Source of the DNA: Gelidibacter gilvus
Lineage (GTDB): Bacteria > Bacteroidota > Bacteroidia > Flavobacteriales > Flavobacteriaceae
Length of the DNA: 64,000 nt
Direction of reading: 5' to 3'
Assembly: GCF_004115975.1 (NCBI RefSeq)
Contig: NZ_SDDZ01000004.1
Coordinates: 124,001-188,000, forward strand
This document shows, one piece after another, positions 17,761-26,322 of the stretch. The position numbers and the translations under genes were made by a program. The notes beneath the pieces are model-generated. The model was not told the origin of the DNA. It ran no database searches and saw only the letters and a program-made list of their open reading frames with translations. How positions within the stretch are numbered: the stretch's first letter is position 1; the number at the start of each line of letters is the position of its first letter.

Positions 17761-18374
17761 GCCTGTAATTGTATTATTTTTTGGCGGTAATGCTGTTCCA
17801 ACTGCATAATAAGTTCTAAATGGGCGCGCTTTTGTCTGCTGCTCACTGCATTTTGGTTGATGCCTATAAGTTTGCCAAGTTCTTCCTGTAAGGCATTTGG
17901 TTGCTCAATATATAACTTTACAATTTCTGCCGAATTTGTGGTCCAATGATCCATTATGGTCAAAGCCAATTTCAAGTAGAGATTGAGCTCTTGGTTCAAT
18001 TGGTCGTTTGTGGTTTTGATCTTGAGATTGACTTTTTCCTTTTTTAGGCTTTCTAAAGTATCACCCGAAAATTGAAAGGCTTCTCCATTGGATTCCACAA
18101 CCGTTTTACCAGTAAACGATTTTTCTCCGATACCTATCGCAATGCGTACATCCAAACCCTTGATGGTTTTTAAGCAAGCCTTAATGTAAATAGCAGCTTT
18201 CAGACTTTCTCCTATGTTTTCCAACTCCAATTGAAAACTATCGCCTCTATAGATTTCCCATTGCGAAGGATTTTTGGAGCATTGGGTTAAAGCTTTTTTC
18301 AAAGTAGAAAGCCAGACCTCCGGATTTTTGATAGATCGTGATTTGATGATATCTCCTGTCAATATGCTTGTCAT
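17757..18374 (-). CDS. SatD-like regulatory protein
   Basis: A 205-residue cytoplasmic protein. The N-terminal half (SILTGDIIKSRSI, YRGDSFQLEL, VRIAIGIGEKS) matches the SatD family, which has a nucleotide-cyclase-like fold but no known activity. The C-terminal 50 residues (LQEELGKLIGINQNAVSSRQ) look like a helix-turn-helix, so DNA binding is plausible. Three palindromic sites lie just upstream of the gene, which makes autoregulation an attractive inference. SatD was first linked to acid tolerance in Streptococcus; that role need not apply here. Operon with DUF3307. Confidence 0.75.
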   Translation of the reverse strand: MTSILTGDIIKSRSIKNPEVWLSTLKKALTQCSKNPSQWEIYRGDSFQLELENIGESLKAAIYIKACLKTIKGLDVRIAIGIGEKSFTGKTVVESNGEAFQFSGDTLESLKKEKVNLKIKTTNDQLNQELNLYLKLALTIMDHWTTNSAEIVKLYIEQPNALQEELGKLIGINQNAVSSRQKRAHLELIMQLEQHYRQKIIQLQA

Positions 18375-18396
18375 AATAGGTGTTTATGAATTTAGA

Positions 18397-18474
18397 TTAT
18401 CACCTTATCTTGTGATAATCTAAGTTATCATGTATTTAAGCGATAAAATAAATTATCAACTTATTGAGTGATAT
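18397..18474. promoter_or_regulatory. Three phased 22-bp palindromic operator-like sites upstream of the SatD-like gene
   Basis: Three copies of TTATCA-N10-TGATAA lie at 18397-18418 (perfect), 18425-18446 (right arm CGATAA) and 18453-18474 (right arm TGATAT). Their starts are spaced exactly 28 bp apart. They end 23 bp before the start codon on the minus strand, where a repressor or activator would act. Site 1 extends to a perfect AGATTATCAC/GTGATAATCT pair. Confidence 0.75.
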
Positions 18475-18507
18475 TCAAATATATTGCATATTTACGAGAT
18501 AAACAAG

Positions 18508-19077
18508 TTACGGAATAGCAACCTTAACTTTGTAAGCTTCTAGAATATGTAAATAATCATTCGGTGAAAAGTCTTTTTCTTTAAATTCCTTTCGTCTCAA
18601 GCGCTTCATATCATTCCGTTTCAAACATTTTAAAAACCGTCTGACTCCCTGTTTGTCGTTGATTATCAATCCTGGAACTTCAACAGAATTCCCTTCATCA
18701 TCCTTGGCAACCATGGTAAAATAAGAAGAGTTGCAATGCTTTATCTCGCCAGTTCTAATGTTTTCCGCTTCCACCCGAATGCCCACGACCATGGAGGTAT
18801 TGCCTACGTAATTAATAGATGCCTTCATGGTCACCAACTCACCAATTTCAATGGGGTTCAAGAAATCGACAGTATCTACAGAGGCCGTGACACAATAAGT
18901 TTTGGAGTGTTTTGAAGCGCAGGCAAATGCAATCTGATCCATTAAATTGAGAATATAACCACCATGGATTTTTCCATTAAAGTTAGAATTTGAGGGCAAC
19001 ATCAACTCTGAAATTAAAATTCGAGAGTCATCTACTTTTTTAAATTTTGTCTCGTCTTGCATATTATTCGTCATCAC
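18508..19077 (-). CDS. Acyl-CoA thioesterase (hotdog fold)
   Basis: A 189-residue protein with the hotdog acyl-CoA hydrolase core: NFNGKIHGGYILNLMDQIAF (about 33-52) containing the catalytic-region HGG, then VTASVDTVDFLNPIEIGELV and YVGNTSMVVGIRVEAEN. A 50-residue basic C-terminal tail follows (RRFLKCLKRNDMKRLRRKEF). It should hydrolyse acyl-CoA thioesters in the cytoplasm; chain preference unknown. The frame from 19077 overlaps rmuC by 14 bases; starting at the methionine at 19062 would remove the overlap. Co-transcribed with rmuC. Confidence 0.88.
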   Translation of the reverse strand: MMTNNMQDETKFKKVDDSRILISELMLPSNSNFNGKIHGGYILNLMDQIAFACASKHSKTYCVTASVDTVDFLNPIEIGELVTMKASINYVGNTSMVVGIRVEAENIRTGEIKHCNSSYFTMVAKDDEGNSVEVPGLIINDKQGVRRFLKCLKRNDMKRLRRKEFKEKDFSPNDYLHILEAYKVKVAIP

Positions 19078-20449
19078 TGGCGCGTTTTAAAAGTTTTTCG
19101 TTTTGTTGTTTACTGGCCTTTGCACCAAGTTTTTTCAATGTTTCCACACGTTTGATCAAATTTCCTTTTCCGGTTAATTTGACCATTGCATTGTCATAAG
19201 ATTTTTGAACCGTTCCTATCTGATTCCCAACTTTGATCAATTCTTCAGTTAAGTTTACAAAAGAATCATATAGGCGACCTGCTTGCGTGGCTATTGCAAT
19301 GGCATTTGCTTTTTGCTTCTCGTTTTGCCACATGCTGTCAATGGTTTTTAAAACCGCAAGTAGGGTAGTAGGTGTCACGATGATGATGTTTTTATCAAAG
19401 GCATCACTGTACAAGGCAGGATATTCCATAGAAGCGATGGCAAAGGCAGATTCGATAGGGATGAACAACAGTACAAAATCCGGACTTTCCATATCATAGA
19501 GTTGGTGATAATTCTTTTCTCCCAATTCCCTCACGTGTTTTCTAACGGATATTAAATGATTTTTCAAGTGGGCAGGGCGCTCTGATTCGTCAACTTCATT
19601 GATATACCGCTCATAAGCTATTAAAGGTACTTTTGAATCGACGATCATCTTTTTATCCCCTGGCAAAGAAATGACCACATCGGGGAGTACACGTTTGCCT
19701 TCTTCTGTAGTAAAACTTTGCTGTACAAAATACTCACTATCTTTTTGAAGTCCGCTGCGCTCCAAAACACGTTCCAATACCAATTCTCCCCAGTTTCCCT
19801 GCATTTTGGTGTCGCCCTTCAGGGCTTTGGTCAGATTGGTGGTCTCTTTGCTCATTTGCTCATTGAGCTCTTTTAAGCCGATGATTTGACGGCGTAGATC
19901 GGCACTTCTGGTGATATCTTCCTTATTGGTTTCTTCCACGCGCTTTTCAAAATGCTGAATTTTTTCTTGTAAAGGTTTTAAAATGGCGTCAATATTTTCT
20001 TTATTCTGGGTGGTGAATTTGGTCGATTTTTCATCTAGGATTTTATTGGCTAAACTTTCAAACTCTATGGCGAATTTTTCCTGTAATTTTTCAACTTCAG
20101 CTTTCTGTTCTTGATTTTTTGTGAATAGATTTTCAAAATCGGAATTTTTGCGCGTCAATTCCGTGTTTAGGAATTCCTTATCCCTGCGGATAAATTCGCG
20201 ATCTTCTTCAATTTTACTTATGGATTCTTTAAGTGAGCTGAGTTGGGCTTCACTTCGTTGCTCAATTTTCTGTACTTCTAAATCGTACTGTACTCTAGAA
20301 TCTTGAAGCTGTTGCTGAAGATTGATAAGGCGTTCTTCAAGCGTACTTTGCAAGCCTTTACTTTTAAGTTTGCTGATGGTAATACCTATATAGAAGCCAA
20401 TTCCGGCAGAAATAAGAATGGAAATAATAAGAATAATGCTGTCGTTCAT
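19064..20449 (-). CDS. rmuC: DNA recombination protein RmuC
   Basis: A 461-residue protein with an N-terminal membrane helix (residues 4-25) and a long coiled coil (about 30-205, rich in Glu, Gln and Lys). The conserved RmuC domain follows: MQGNWGELVLERVLERSGL, VLPDVVISLPGDKKMIVDSKVPL, FVLLFIPIESAFAIA and TPTTLLAVLKTI. These segments are diagnostic. RmuC limits recombination at inverted repeats in E. coli and is related to restriction-like nucleases. The stop overlaps the downstream thioesterase start. Confidence 0.93.
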   Translation of the reverse strand: MNDSIILIISILISAGIGFYIGITISKLKSKGLQSTLEERLINLQQQLQDSRVQYDLEVQKIEQRSEAQLSSLKESISKIEEDREFIRRDKEFLNTELTRKNSDFENLFTKNQEQKAEVEKLQEKFAIEFESLANKILDEKSTKFTTQNKENIDAILKPLQEKIQHFEKRVEETNKEDITRSADLRRQIIGLKELNEQMSKETTNLTKALKGDTKMQGNWGELVLERVLERSGLQKDSEYFVQQSFTTEEGKRVLPDVVISLPGDKKMIVDSKVPLIAYERYINEVDESERPAHLKNHLISVRKHVRELGEKNYHQLYDMESPDFVLLFIPIESAFAIASMEYPALYSDAFDKNIIIVTPTTLLAVLKTIDSMWQNEKQKANAIAIATQAGRLYDSFVNLTEELIKVGNQIGTVQKSYDNAMVKLTGKGNLIKRVETLKKLGAKASKQQNEKLLKRASDDE

Positions 20450-20643
20450 TTAAAAAAGTGAGTTTTATCAAAGATAGATTTTTTTTTGAAAGATGATGGA
20501 AGATGGAAGATAGAAGCACGGAGCTAGAAGTTAGGGATTGAAGTTGAAGTTGAATTTACCCGCCTGAATGACAGCGTCGGGCAGGAAGTTGAAATTGAAC
20601 ACGAAACACCTGAATCTGAAGACTGCCAACTGAATACTGCGAC

Positions 20644-21462
20644 CTACTTATTGATTCTAAATGTTCCCGTGTTTTCGTCAAAAGAGATCAAATCTTTAGG
20701 GAATAAACTGTTAAAAGTACCTTTAGAAATGAGATGACATGGTTGACCAGAAACGACCTCGTTTTCACTCATCACAATGATGTTATCGCACAATTGGATC
20801 GCCAAATCAATTTCATGCGAAGAAAATAAAATGGTTTTCCCGGTGTCTTTTGCTAATTTCTGAAGCAGTTTTAAAATATACGCCTTGTGGTACATATCCA
20901 GATGTGTGGTTGGTTCATCCAGAATGATCAAGTCGGTGTCTTGAGCCAAAGCACGCGCAATCATTACTTTTTGAAGCTGGCCATCGCTTAATTCGAAGCA
21001 TTTTTTAATTTTAAGAGCTTCGATATTGGTCTGAGCCAATGCTTTATTGGTGATGTTAATATCTTCCTGAGATAAATTTCCCATCCAGTTGGTATAGGGT
21101 TGCCGTCCTAAAGCCACCAATTCGAAAACGGAGAGATTTTTTGAAGCAATCTGCTCGGTCAGTACCAGACTTAATTGTTTGGCCAAGTCAATCGGCTCAT
21201 AATCTAAAACCGATTTCGAATTGATGTAAATCTCACCTGATAGAGGTTTTTGGACATTGGTCAAGGTCCGTAAAAGCGTGGATTTTCCAATGCCATTGGC
21301 GCCAACTAATCCTACCAATTGTCCTTTTTCCAAAACAATATTGATAGTGTCTGCTACAACCGTTGCGCCCTTTTTGGACGTATAGCCGATAGAAAGGTTC
21401 TTTGTTTCGAGAACGATATGTGGTGGTGTGGTAGTCAAGTGATTATTTAGTGAAATTGCCAT
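20644..21462 (-). CDS. btuD: Cobalamin ABC transporter ATP-binding protein
   Basis: A 272-residue ABC ATPase of the FecE/BtuD type. The Walker A motif is GANGIGKST, the signature is LSDGQ (instead of LSGGQ), Walker B is LIILDEPTTHLD and the H-loop is FSSHEIDLA. It energises uptake by the BtuC permease. It is assigned to cobalamin because the same locus carries btuC, btuF, a B12 riboswitch and btuB. It is separated from btuC by 466 bp of repeat-containing DNA, so it may have its own promoter, unlike the usual close btuCD arrangement. Confidence 0.87.
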   Translation of the reverse strand: MAISLNNHLTTTPPHIVLETKNLSIGYTSKKGATVVADTINIVLEKGQLVGLVGANGIGKSTLLRTLTNVQKPLSGEIYINSKSVLDYEPIDLAKQLSLVLTEQIASKNLSVFELVALGRQPYTNWMGNLSQEDINITNKALAQTNIEALKIKKCFELSDGQLQKVMIARALAQDTDLIILDEPTTHLDMYHKAYILKLLQKLAKDTGKTILFSSHEIDLAIQLCDNIIVMSENEVVSGQPCHLISKGTFNSLFPKDLISFDENTGTFRINK

Positions 21463-21927
21463 TATAAAAATACAAATTTCAATTAGGTTTTAGTGTGGTT
21501 TGATGTCTTATTTGTGTTGTCTGTAGCGTGTGCGATCTGTTCAACATTTCTATATTCTTTATTCAAAATTAGAGATTCAAAATTACTGTTCTATCATCTC
21601 ATTGATGTTTAAGATGTCGCCCCTCTGGGGCTTATTTTACTCGTTTTACTTTGCTACACAGATATCATCCCTCTGGGATTTGATTTGATATAATTCAAAT
21701 TAGACTTTTAAGATTGTGGGTTGTGAACTGTCTATTATCAGTTGTTTATGTTGTCTTCAAAAACTTCTATAATCAGTGATCTATATTCTTTATGTAAAAT
21801 TAAACATTCGATATCGAAATTATTATGTCTACTAAACTCTTAAACTCAAATCAAAAAATCAACAATCGTTAATCAATAATCGTTAATCAACAATCGTTAA
21901 TATTCAATCTGCATTCCAACTTTCTCC
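21463..21927. repeat. Intergenic spacer with hairpin repeats and a 14-bp tandem repeat
   Basis: No gene is visible. Two related hairpins occur: GCCCC-TCT-GGGGC (21619-21631) and ATCCC-TCT-GGGAT (21667-21679), each preceded by AGATRTC. At 21857-21898 there are three tandem copies of the 14-mer AATCAAYAATCGTT. The spacer interrupts btuC and btuD. Confidence 0.8.
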
Positions 21928-22950
21928 TTAAAAAAACATCTTCCGCCTCCTCACCAACAGCCAAATCACCACAGGTGCGCCCACCAATGAGGTAATGGCA
22001 TTAATAGGTAAGGTATAGTCACTGGTTGGCAATTGTGCAATGCTATCACAAATAAGCATCACAATGGCACCAAATAAAAATACGGCAGGCAGCAGAGTTT
22101 TATGGTTAGACGTATGGAAAATCTGACGTGTCATATGCGGAATGGCCAAACCGATAAAGGCAATTGGACCTGCAAAAGCAGTAATGGTTCCTGCCAATAA
22201 ACTGGTAGCAATAATGATCATGAGCCTACTCCGCTTTAAATTCAAACCCATGCTTTTAGCGTAATTTTCACCTAAAAGTAAGGTGTTTAGGCCTTTTATC
22301 GAAATGGTTGTCAGCAAAACTCCTGTAAGATAGATTAAAAAGAAAATAAAAAGTTCATTCCACGAGAGGTTGCCCAAGCTGCCAAAGCCCCAAAAAACAT
22401 ACTGTTGGAGTTGCTCTGCAGAACTAAAATAAGAAAGGACACTCACCACGGCAGCGGTGATACTCCCAAACATCAATCCTATGATAAGGATGGCCATAGT
22501 ATCTCGTACCTTAGAAGAAACGACCATGACGGCCAAGAGCACTAAAAAACTTCCTAAGCTTGCAGCAATCACTACGCTCCATTTGGAGATCAATAGCGTG
22601 GTAAAAACACCGCCAAAAAAGCCTGAACCCAAAATAACTAATGCGACACCTAAGCTGGCACCAGAACTTATACCCAAAACAAAGGGTCCCGCCAACGGAT
22701 TTCTAAATAGCGTTTGCATCAACAAGCCTGAGATTCCCAGTCCTGAACCGACTAAAATAGCCGTAAAGGCTTTTGGCAATCGGTAATTTTGAATGATGTA
22801 TTGCCAGGATTTATTATCAACATCGCCAATTAAACTCTTGAAAATTTCCTTTGTGGGTATGGACACAGATCCCAAACTAATGTTCACGAAAAAACAGATG
22901 ACGAGCAGCACTATCAGGATCAGGAATGGAGATGTGTATTTGTTGTCCAT
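21928..22950 (-). CDS. btuC: Cobalamin ABC transporter permease (FecCD family)
   Basis: A 340-residue membrane protein with about ten hydrophobic helices. It contains family landmarks LPKAFTAILVGSGLGISGLLMQTLFRNPLAGPFVLGIS near residues 60-100, GLMFGSITAAVVSVLSYF, and FIGLAIPHMTRQIFHTSNH near 265-283, the cytoplasmic loop that contacts the ATPase. It forms the inner-membrane channel for corrinoid uptake with BtuD. Cobalamin rather than iron-siderophore specificity is inferred from the neighbouring B12 riboswitch and receptor genes. Confidence 0.88.
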   Translation of the reverse strand: MDNKYTSPFLILIVLLVICFFVNISLGSVSIPTKEIFKSLIGDVDNKSWQYIIQNYRLPKAFTAILVGSGLGISGLLMQTLFRNPLAGPFVLGISSGASLGVALVILGSGFFGGVFTTLLISKWSVVIAASLGSFLVLLAVMVVSSKVRDTMAILIIGLMFGSITAAVVSVLSYFSSAEQLQQYVFWGFGSLGNLSWNELFIFFLIYLTGVLLTTISIKGLNTLLLGENYAKSMGLNLKRSRLMIIIATSLLAGTITAFAGPIAFIGLAIPHMTRQIFHTSNHKTLLPAVFLFGAIVMLICDSIAQLPTSDYTLPINAITSLVGAPVVIWLLVRRRKMFF

Positions 22951-22958
22951 GATTTTTT

Positions 22959-22991
22959 AGACCTCACAGGTTTTTGAAACCTGTGAGGTCT
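22959..22991. repeat. 15-bp perfect hairpin between btuF and btuC
   Basis: AGACCTCACAGGTTT (22959-22973) and its exact complement (22977-22991) are separated by a 3-nt loop, 8 bp from the start of btuC. It fills the intercistronic gap and may act as an attenuator or mRNA stabiliser. It resembles a palindrome family I recall as common in Bacteroidota intergenic DNA. Confidence 0.8.
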
Positions 22992-23001
22992 TAATGATTT
23001 A

Positions 23002-24168
23002 TTATTTTAAACGCTCAAAAAAATGAGGCTCATAGTCGGTTAATAGCTCCGGATGCGCAATCTTAATTAAATCCTTTAAGACCAAATCAGGTCGCGCCAT
23101 GCCCATTTCAAAATAGGTAACACCTCCTGTTTTTCCGGTGGTATTGACAAAGGAATAGACCGCTTTGTTTTGGAATGCTTTAAACTTGGTATAATGGGGA
23201 TTCGCTTTTTCTATGGCCTCCAAACTTGAGTAATAGGAAGGGCTTATCCAAATCTCGGCATCTTTAGCCTTGTCAAAAACAACTTCAAAATTGAGTGAAA
23301 GACTGCCTTGATCTGTGGTTTCACTCCATAAATAAGTAGCGTTGGCATCTTTCAACAGGATGGCTTCAGAACTCGTGCCACTTGGCAAATACCAAATATC
23401 CTTGTACATGGCACCACTTAATACTGTGGGACTTTGAGTGACATTTTGGGCAATCTTTTTAGCTTCTAAATAATCGGTTTCAATTTTTTTGAAAATCGAA
23501 TCGGCTTCTTTCTCCTTATTGTAAAGCACACCAAAAAACTTGATCCATTCTGCTTTGGCCAAAGGCGATTTTTCAACCCAGTCACCATTAAAAATTACTG
23601 GAATTCCCGCTTTCTGTATGTTATCGAAAGTTTTGTTGTTGCCATCAATTCCGAAACCAATGACCAATTCAGGCCTTAGTTCCAACAGTACTTCCGTATT
23701 GATACTTTCATTCTTGCCCAATTCGCGCACCAAGCCTTCCTCTATTAAAGCTCTTGTTTTTTCTGAGGACACATAATTGGTGTCAGGAAAACCGATCAAC
23801 GTGTTTTCTACATTTAGTAATTCCAATGCGGGAATGTGAGTGGTGGAGGTGACCACTATTTTTTGAATGGGCGTAATGATAACACCATCATAACTCGTTT
23901 TGTCTAATTTAATTTTGGACGCCATCTCATGACTTAGCAAAAGATATCGATAGGATTTATCCGATTTTGGCCACGGGTTTTTGATTTCTAAAATCTTAAA
24001 TCCGTCATGATTTTCGATGGTGAAACCTTCAGCGTAGGAGAGGGATGCGTGATCATTGTCGCCTGTCTGGGGTTTTACCTCTGATCCTTTGTCTTCTTTG
24101 CAGTTAACAAGGATTAAAAACAGTAATAAAAGTGATATTTTCTTCAAAATCTTATTTTTTAACGTCAA
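23002..24168 (-). CDS. btuF: Cobalamin ABC transporter substrate-binding lipoprotein
   Basis: A 388-residue exported lipoprotein: the signal LLLFLILVNC ends in a lipobox with Cys23, followed by KEDKGS. The class III periplasmic binding protein fold is visible in KIVVTSTTHIPALELL-type segments, LRPELVIGFGIDGNNKTF, AGIPVIFNGDW, and a C-terminal GGVTYFEMGMARPDLVLKDL. It should capture corrinoid in the periplasm and hand it to BtuC. It is the first gene of the minus-strand cobalamin genes and is divergent from the riboswitch-controlled btuB. Confidence 0.87.
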   Translation of the reverse strand: MTLKNKILKKISLLLLFLILVNCKEDKGSEVKPQTGDNDHASLSYAEGFTIENHDGFKILEIKNPWPKSDKSYRYLLLSHEMASKIKLDKTSYDGVIITPIQKIVVTSTTHIPALELLNVENTLIGFPDTNYVSSEKTRALIEEGLVRELGKNESINTEVLLELRPELVIGFGIDGNNKTFDNIQKAGIPVIFNGDWVEKSPLAKAEWIKFFGVLYNKEKEADSIFKKIETDYLEAKKIAQNVTQSPTVLSGAMYKDIWYLPSGTSSEAILLKDANATYLWSETTDQGSLSLNFEVVFDKAKDAEIWISPSYYSSLEAIEKANPHYTKFKAFQNKAVYSFVNTTGKTGGVTYFEMGMARPDLVLKDLIKIAHPELLTDYEPHFFERLK

Positions 24169-24264
24169 AAGTAAGATTATTAACTGAAATAGGCGACTTG
24201 CCTGTCGGGAAGATTCTGGATTAAAAACAATTTAAGCCTTCGGAGTTTATCCATTAAAAATGAT

Positions 24265-24450
24265 TAATTTTGTCCCGAATTTGGTTTGATATAATAATCT
24301 ATGTCAATTAAAAGGGAATTTGGTTAAAATCCAATACTGTTCCCGCAACTGTAAGCTATAACGCTTCATGTTACACTTCAAGTCACTGTTACGCATTGCG
24401 CGATGGGAAGACGAACATGAAGACGCAAGTCAGGAGACCTGCCAATTTCA
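24265..24450 (+). promoter_or_regulatory. Cobalamin riboswitch controlling btuB-btuG, with a -7 box
   Basis: The B12 box AGTCAGGAGACCTGCC is at 24428-24443. Upstream, GGGAATTTGGTTAAAATCC and TGTTCCCGCAACTGTAAGC at about 24314-24355 are the conserved core of the cobalamin aptamer. A -7 element TAATTTTG lies at 24265-24272; no clear TTG box is seen. The aptamer proper spans about 24300-24450 and ends about 38 nt before the btuB start codon, which suits translational control. The 24169-24264 stretch shows no gene. Confidence 0.9.
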
Positions 24451-24488
24451 TCATCAAAAGCGGCTTTCGGGTAAAGAGCCTTTAGATT

Positions 24489-26318
24489 ATGAATAGACTA
24501 CTTTATATTTTTATTATTCTGATCCTTGGCAACGTGAATGTTGTCCGTGCACAGCTGGATTCTATTCAAAAATTGGACGAAGTCCTCTTGAGCGATGTAA
24601 AGTTGAAACGCTACGCTTCAGGATTTAAAGTATCAGTATTAAAAGATTCTGTTTTAACAAAAAGTCCGTGGTCATTGACCGATTTACTTCGCTACAATTC
24701 AAATATCTATTTTAAGGAAAATGGCTATGGCATGGTGTCTTCGCCATCTTTTAGGGGGACGAATGCCTCACAAACCGCTGTGGTTTGGAATGGTATCAAT
24801 ATCAATTCACAACTTAACGGTCAAGTCGATTTTAATACCATCAACACGTCAAATTATGATTCTGTTGAGATCCGTAGCGGTGGTGGCAGTGTGCAATACG
24901 GCAGTGGCGCCATAGGAGGGAGTGTGCATTTGAGTAATGACTTGTCGTTTATGAAACACACCGATCATACGGTGAGAATGGGTTATGGTAGTTTTGATAC
25001 CAAGCGAGCAAATTACGGACTTTCATCAGGTTCAGAGCATTGGTCGGTTAATTTAGGAATTGCCTATGTCGATTCAGAAAATGATTATAAATATCTGGGT
25101 ACCGACAAAACTAATAAAAATGGTCAATACGATAATTTAAGCTTTAATCTCAATGCGGGCTATCTGCTTAATGACCATCATGTATTCAAATTGTATCACC
25201 AAAGTTTTGTAGGGGATCGAAATTTTTCAGGAACGCTCTTGGCGCCGTCAAAAAGTAAATACGAAGACACCAATTACAGGTCGATGTTGGAATGGGGCTA
25301 TTTTAATAAACAGTACACCTCAAAATTAAAGGTGGTGCATCTTCTAGAGGAATTTAAATATTTTGAGAATAAAGATGCAGAATACTTTTCTTTTGGTCGG
25401 GTCCAGAGTTTTATAGGAAATCACAATCTCAATATCAAACTGACTGAAACTATTGATTTGCGAACCATCATTGAGTTTGCCAAGTACTCTGGAAACGGCG
25501 ATGATTTTGCAAATCCGAATAGGAATGCATTTTCGGCCACCGCATTGTGGCGACATCAGGTTTCTGAACCACTGATTTACGGATTGAGCATTAGAAAGGA
25601 CATTACCTCCGATTTTGAAAGTCCGCTCGTGTTTTCTGTGAATGGCGAATATCGTTTTAGTGAAAGTTATGCCATTAAATTAAATGGTTCTAAAAATTTC
25701 AGGGTGCCCACATTTAATGATTTGTATTGGAATCCTGGCGGTAATCTGGATTTGCTTCCTGAATCCTCTTATCAAGTGGATTTCGGACAGGAATTCTCAT
25801 CCAAATTCATCGATCTAAAATTGAACGCTTATTATATCAACACCAAAGATATGATCCAATGGGTACCTGATAACACTGGATTGTTTCGTCCACAAAATAT
25901 TAATAAGGTCAAAAGTTACGGTGGTGAATTGGAGGTTTTCCTTAAACATACTATCGGAAATCATCATTTCAAAATGAATTCTGGATATTCCTATACGGTT
26001 TCTGAAAATGATGCCAATGCCAAGCAGCTCATTTATGTACCCTTGCATAAAGCCAATATAAACTTCGGCTATAGTTTTAAAGCTGTGGAATTATTCTATC
26101 AGCATCTCTTTAACGGTGAGGTTAACATTATTGGAGGACAGTTGGATGGTTATGATGTAGGCAATGTCGGGCTTTCCTATAATTATGAGCTTTCCAGAAA
26201 TGTCCATTCCATTTTACAATTTAATATCAATAACCTTTATAATACAACCTATGAAAATGTGGCGTTGCGTCCAATGCCCAACCGAAATTATCAATTACAA
26301 TTAACTCTCAAATTTTAA
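24489..26318 (+). CDS. btuB: TonB-dependent cobalamin receptor
   Basis: A 609-residue outer-membrane receptor. The signal peptide covers about residues 1-21 (ending VVRAQ). A TonB-box-like LDEVLLSDV follows near 28-36. The plug domain (about 45-155) carries SFRGTNASQTAVVWNGI, NTINTSNYDSVEIRSGG and SVQYGSGAIGG, followed by a 22-strand-type barrel with a terminal aromatic (LKF). The upstream cobalamin riboswitch and adjacent btuG and btuFCD genes identify the ligand as a corrinoid. It imports the ligand with energy from TonB-ExbBD. Confidence 0.92.
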   Translation: MNRLLYIFIILILGNVNVVRAQLDSIQKLDEVLLSDVKLKRYASGFKVSVLKDSVLTKSPWSLTDLLRYNSNIYFKENGYGMVSSPSFRGTNASQTAVVWNGININSQLNGQVDFNTINTSNYDSVEIRSGGGSVQYGSGAIGGSVHLSNDLSFMKHTDHTVRMGYGSFDTKRANYGLSSGSEHWSVNLGIAYVDSENDYKYLGTDKTNKNGQYDNLSFNLNAGYLLNDHHVFKLYHQSFVGDRNFSGTLLAPSKSKYEDTNYRSMLEWGYFNKQYTSKLKVVHLLEEFKYFENKDAEYFSFGRVQSFIGNHNLNIKLTETIDLRTIIEFAKYSGNGDDFANPNRNAFSATALWRHQVSEPLIYGLSIRKDITSDFESPLVFSVNGEYRFSESYAIKLNGSKNFRVPTFNDLYWNPGGNLDLLPESSYQVDFGQEFSSKFIDLKLNAYYINTKDMIQWVPDNTGLFRPQNINKVKSYGGELEVFLKHTIGNHHFKMNSGYSYTVSENDANAKQLIYVPLHKANINFGYSFKAVELFYQHLFNGEVNIIGGQLDGYDVGNVGLSYNYELSRNVHSILQFNINNLYNTTYENVALRPMPNRNYQLQLTLKF

Positions 26319-26322
26319 AACT

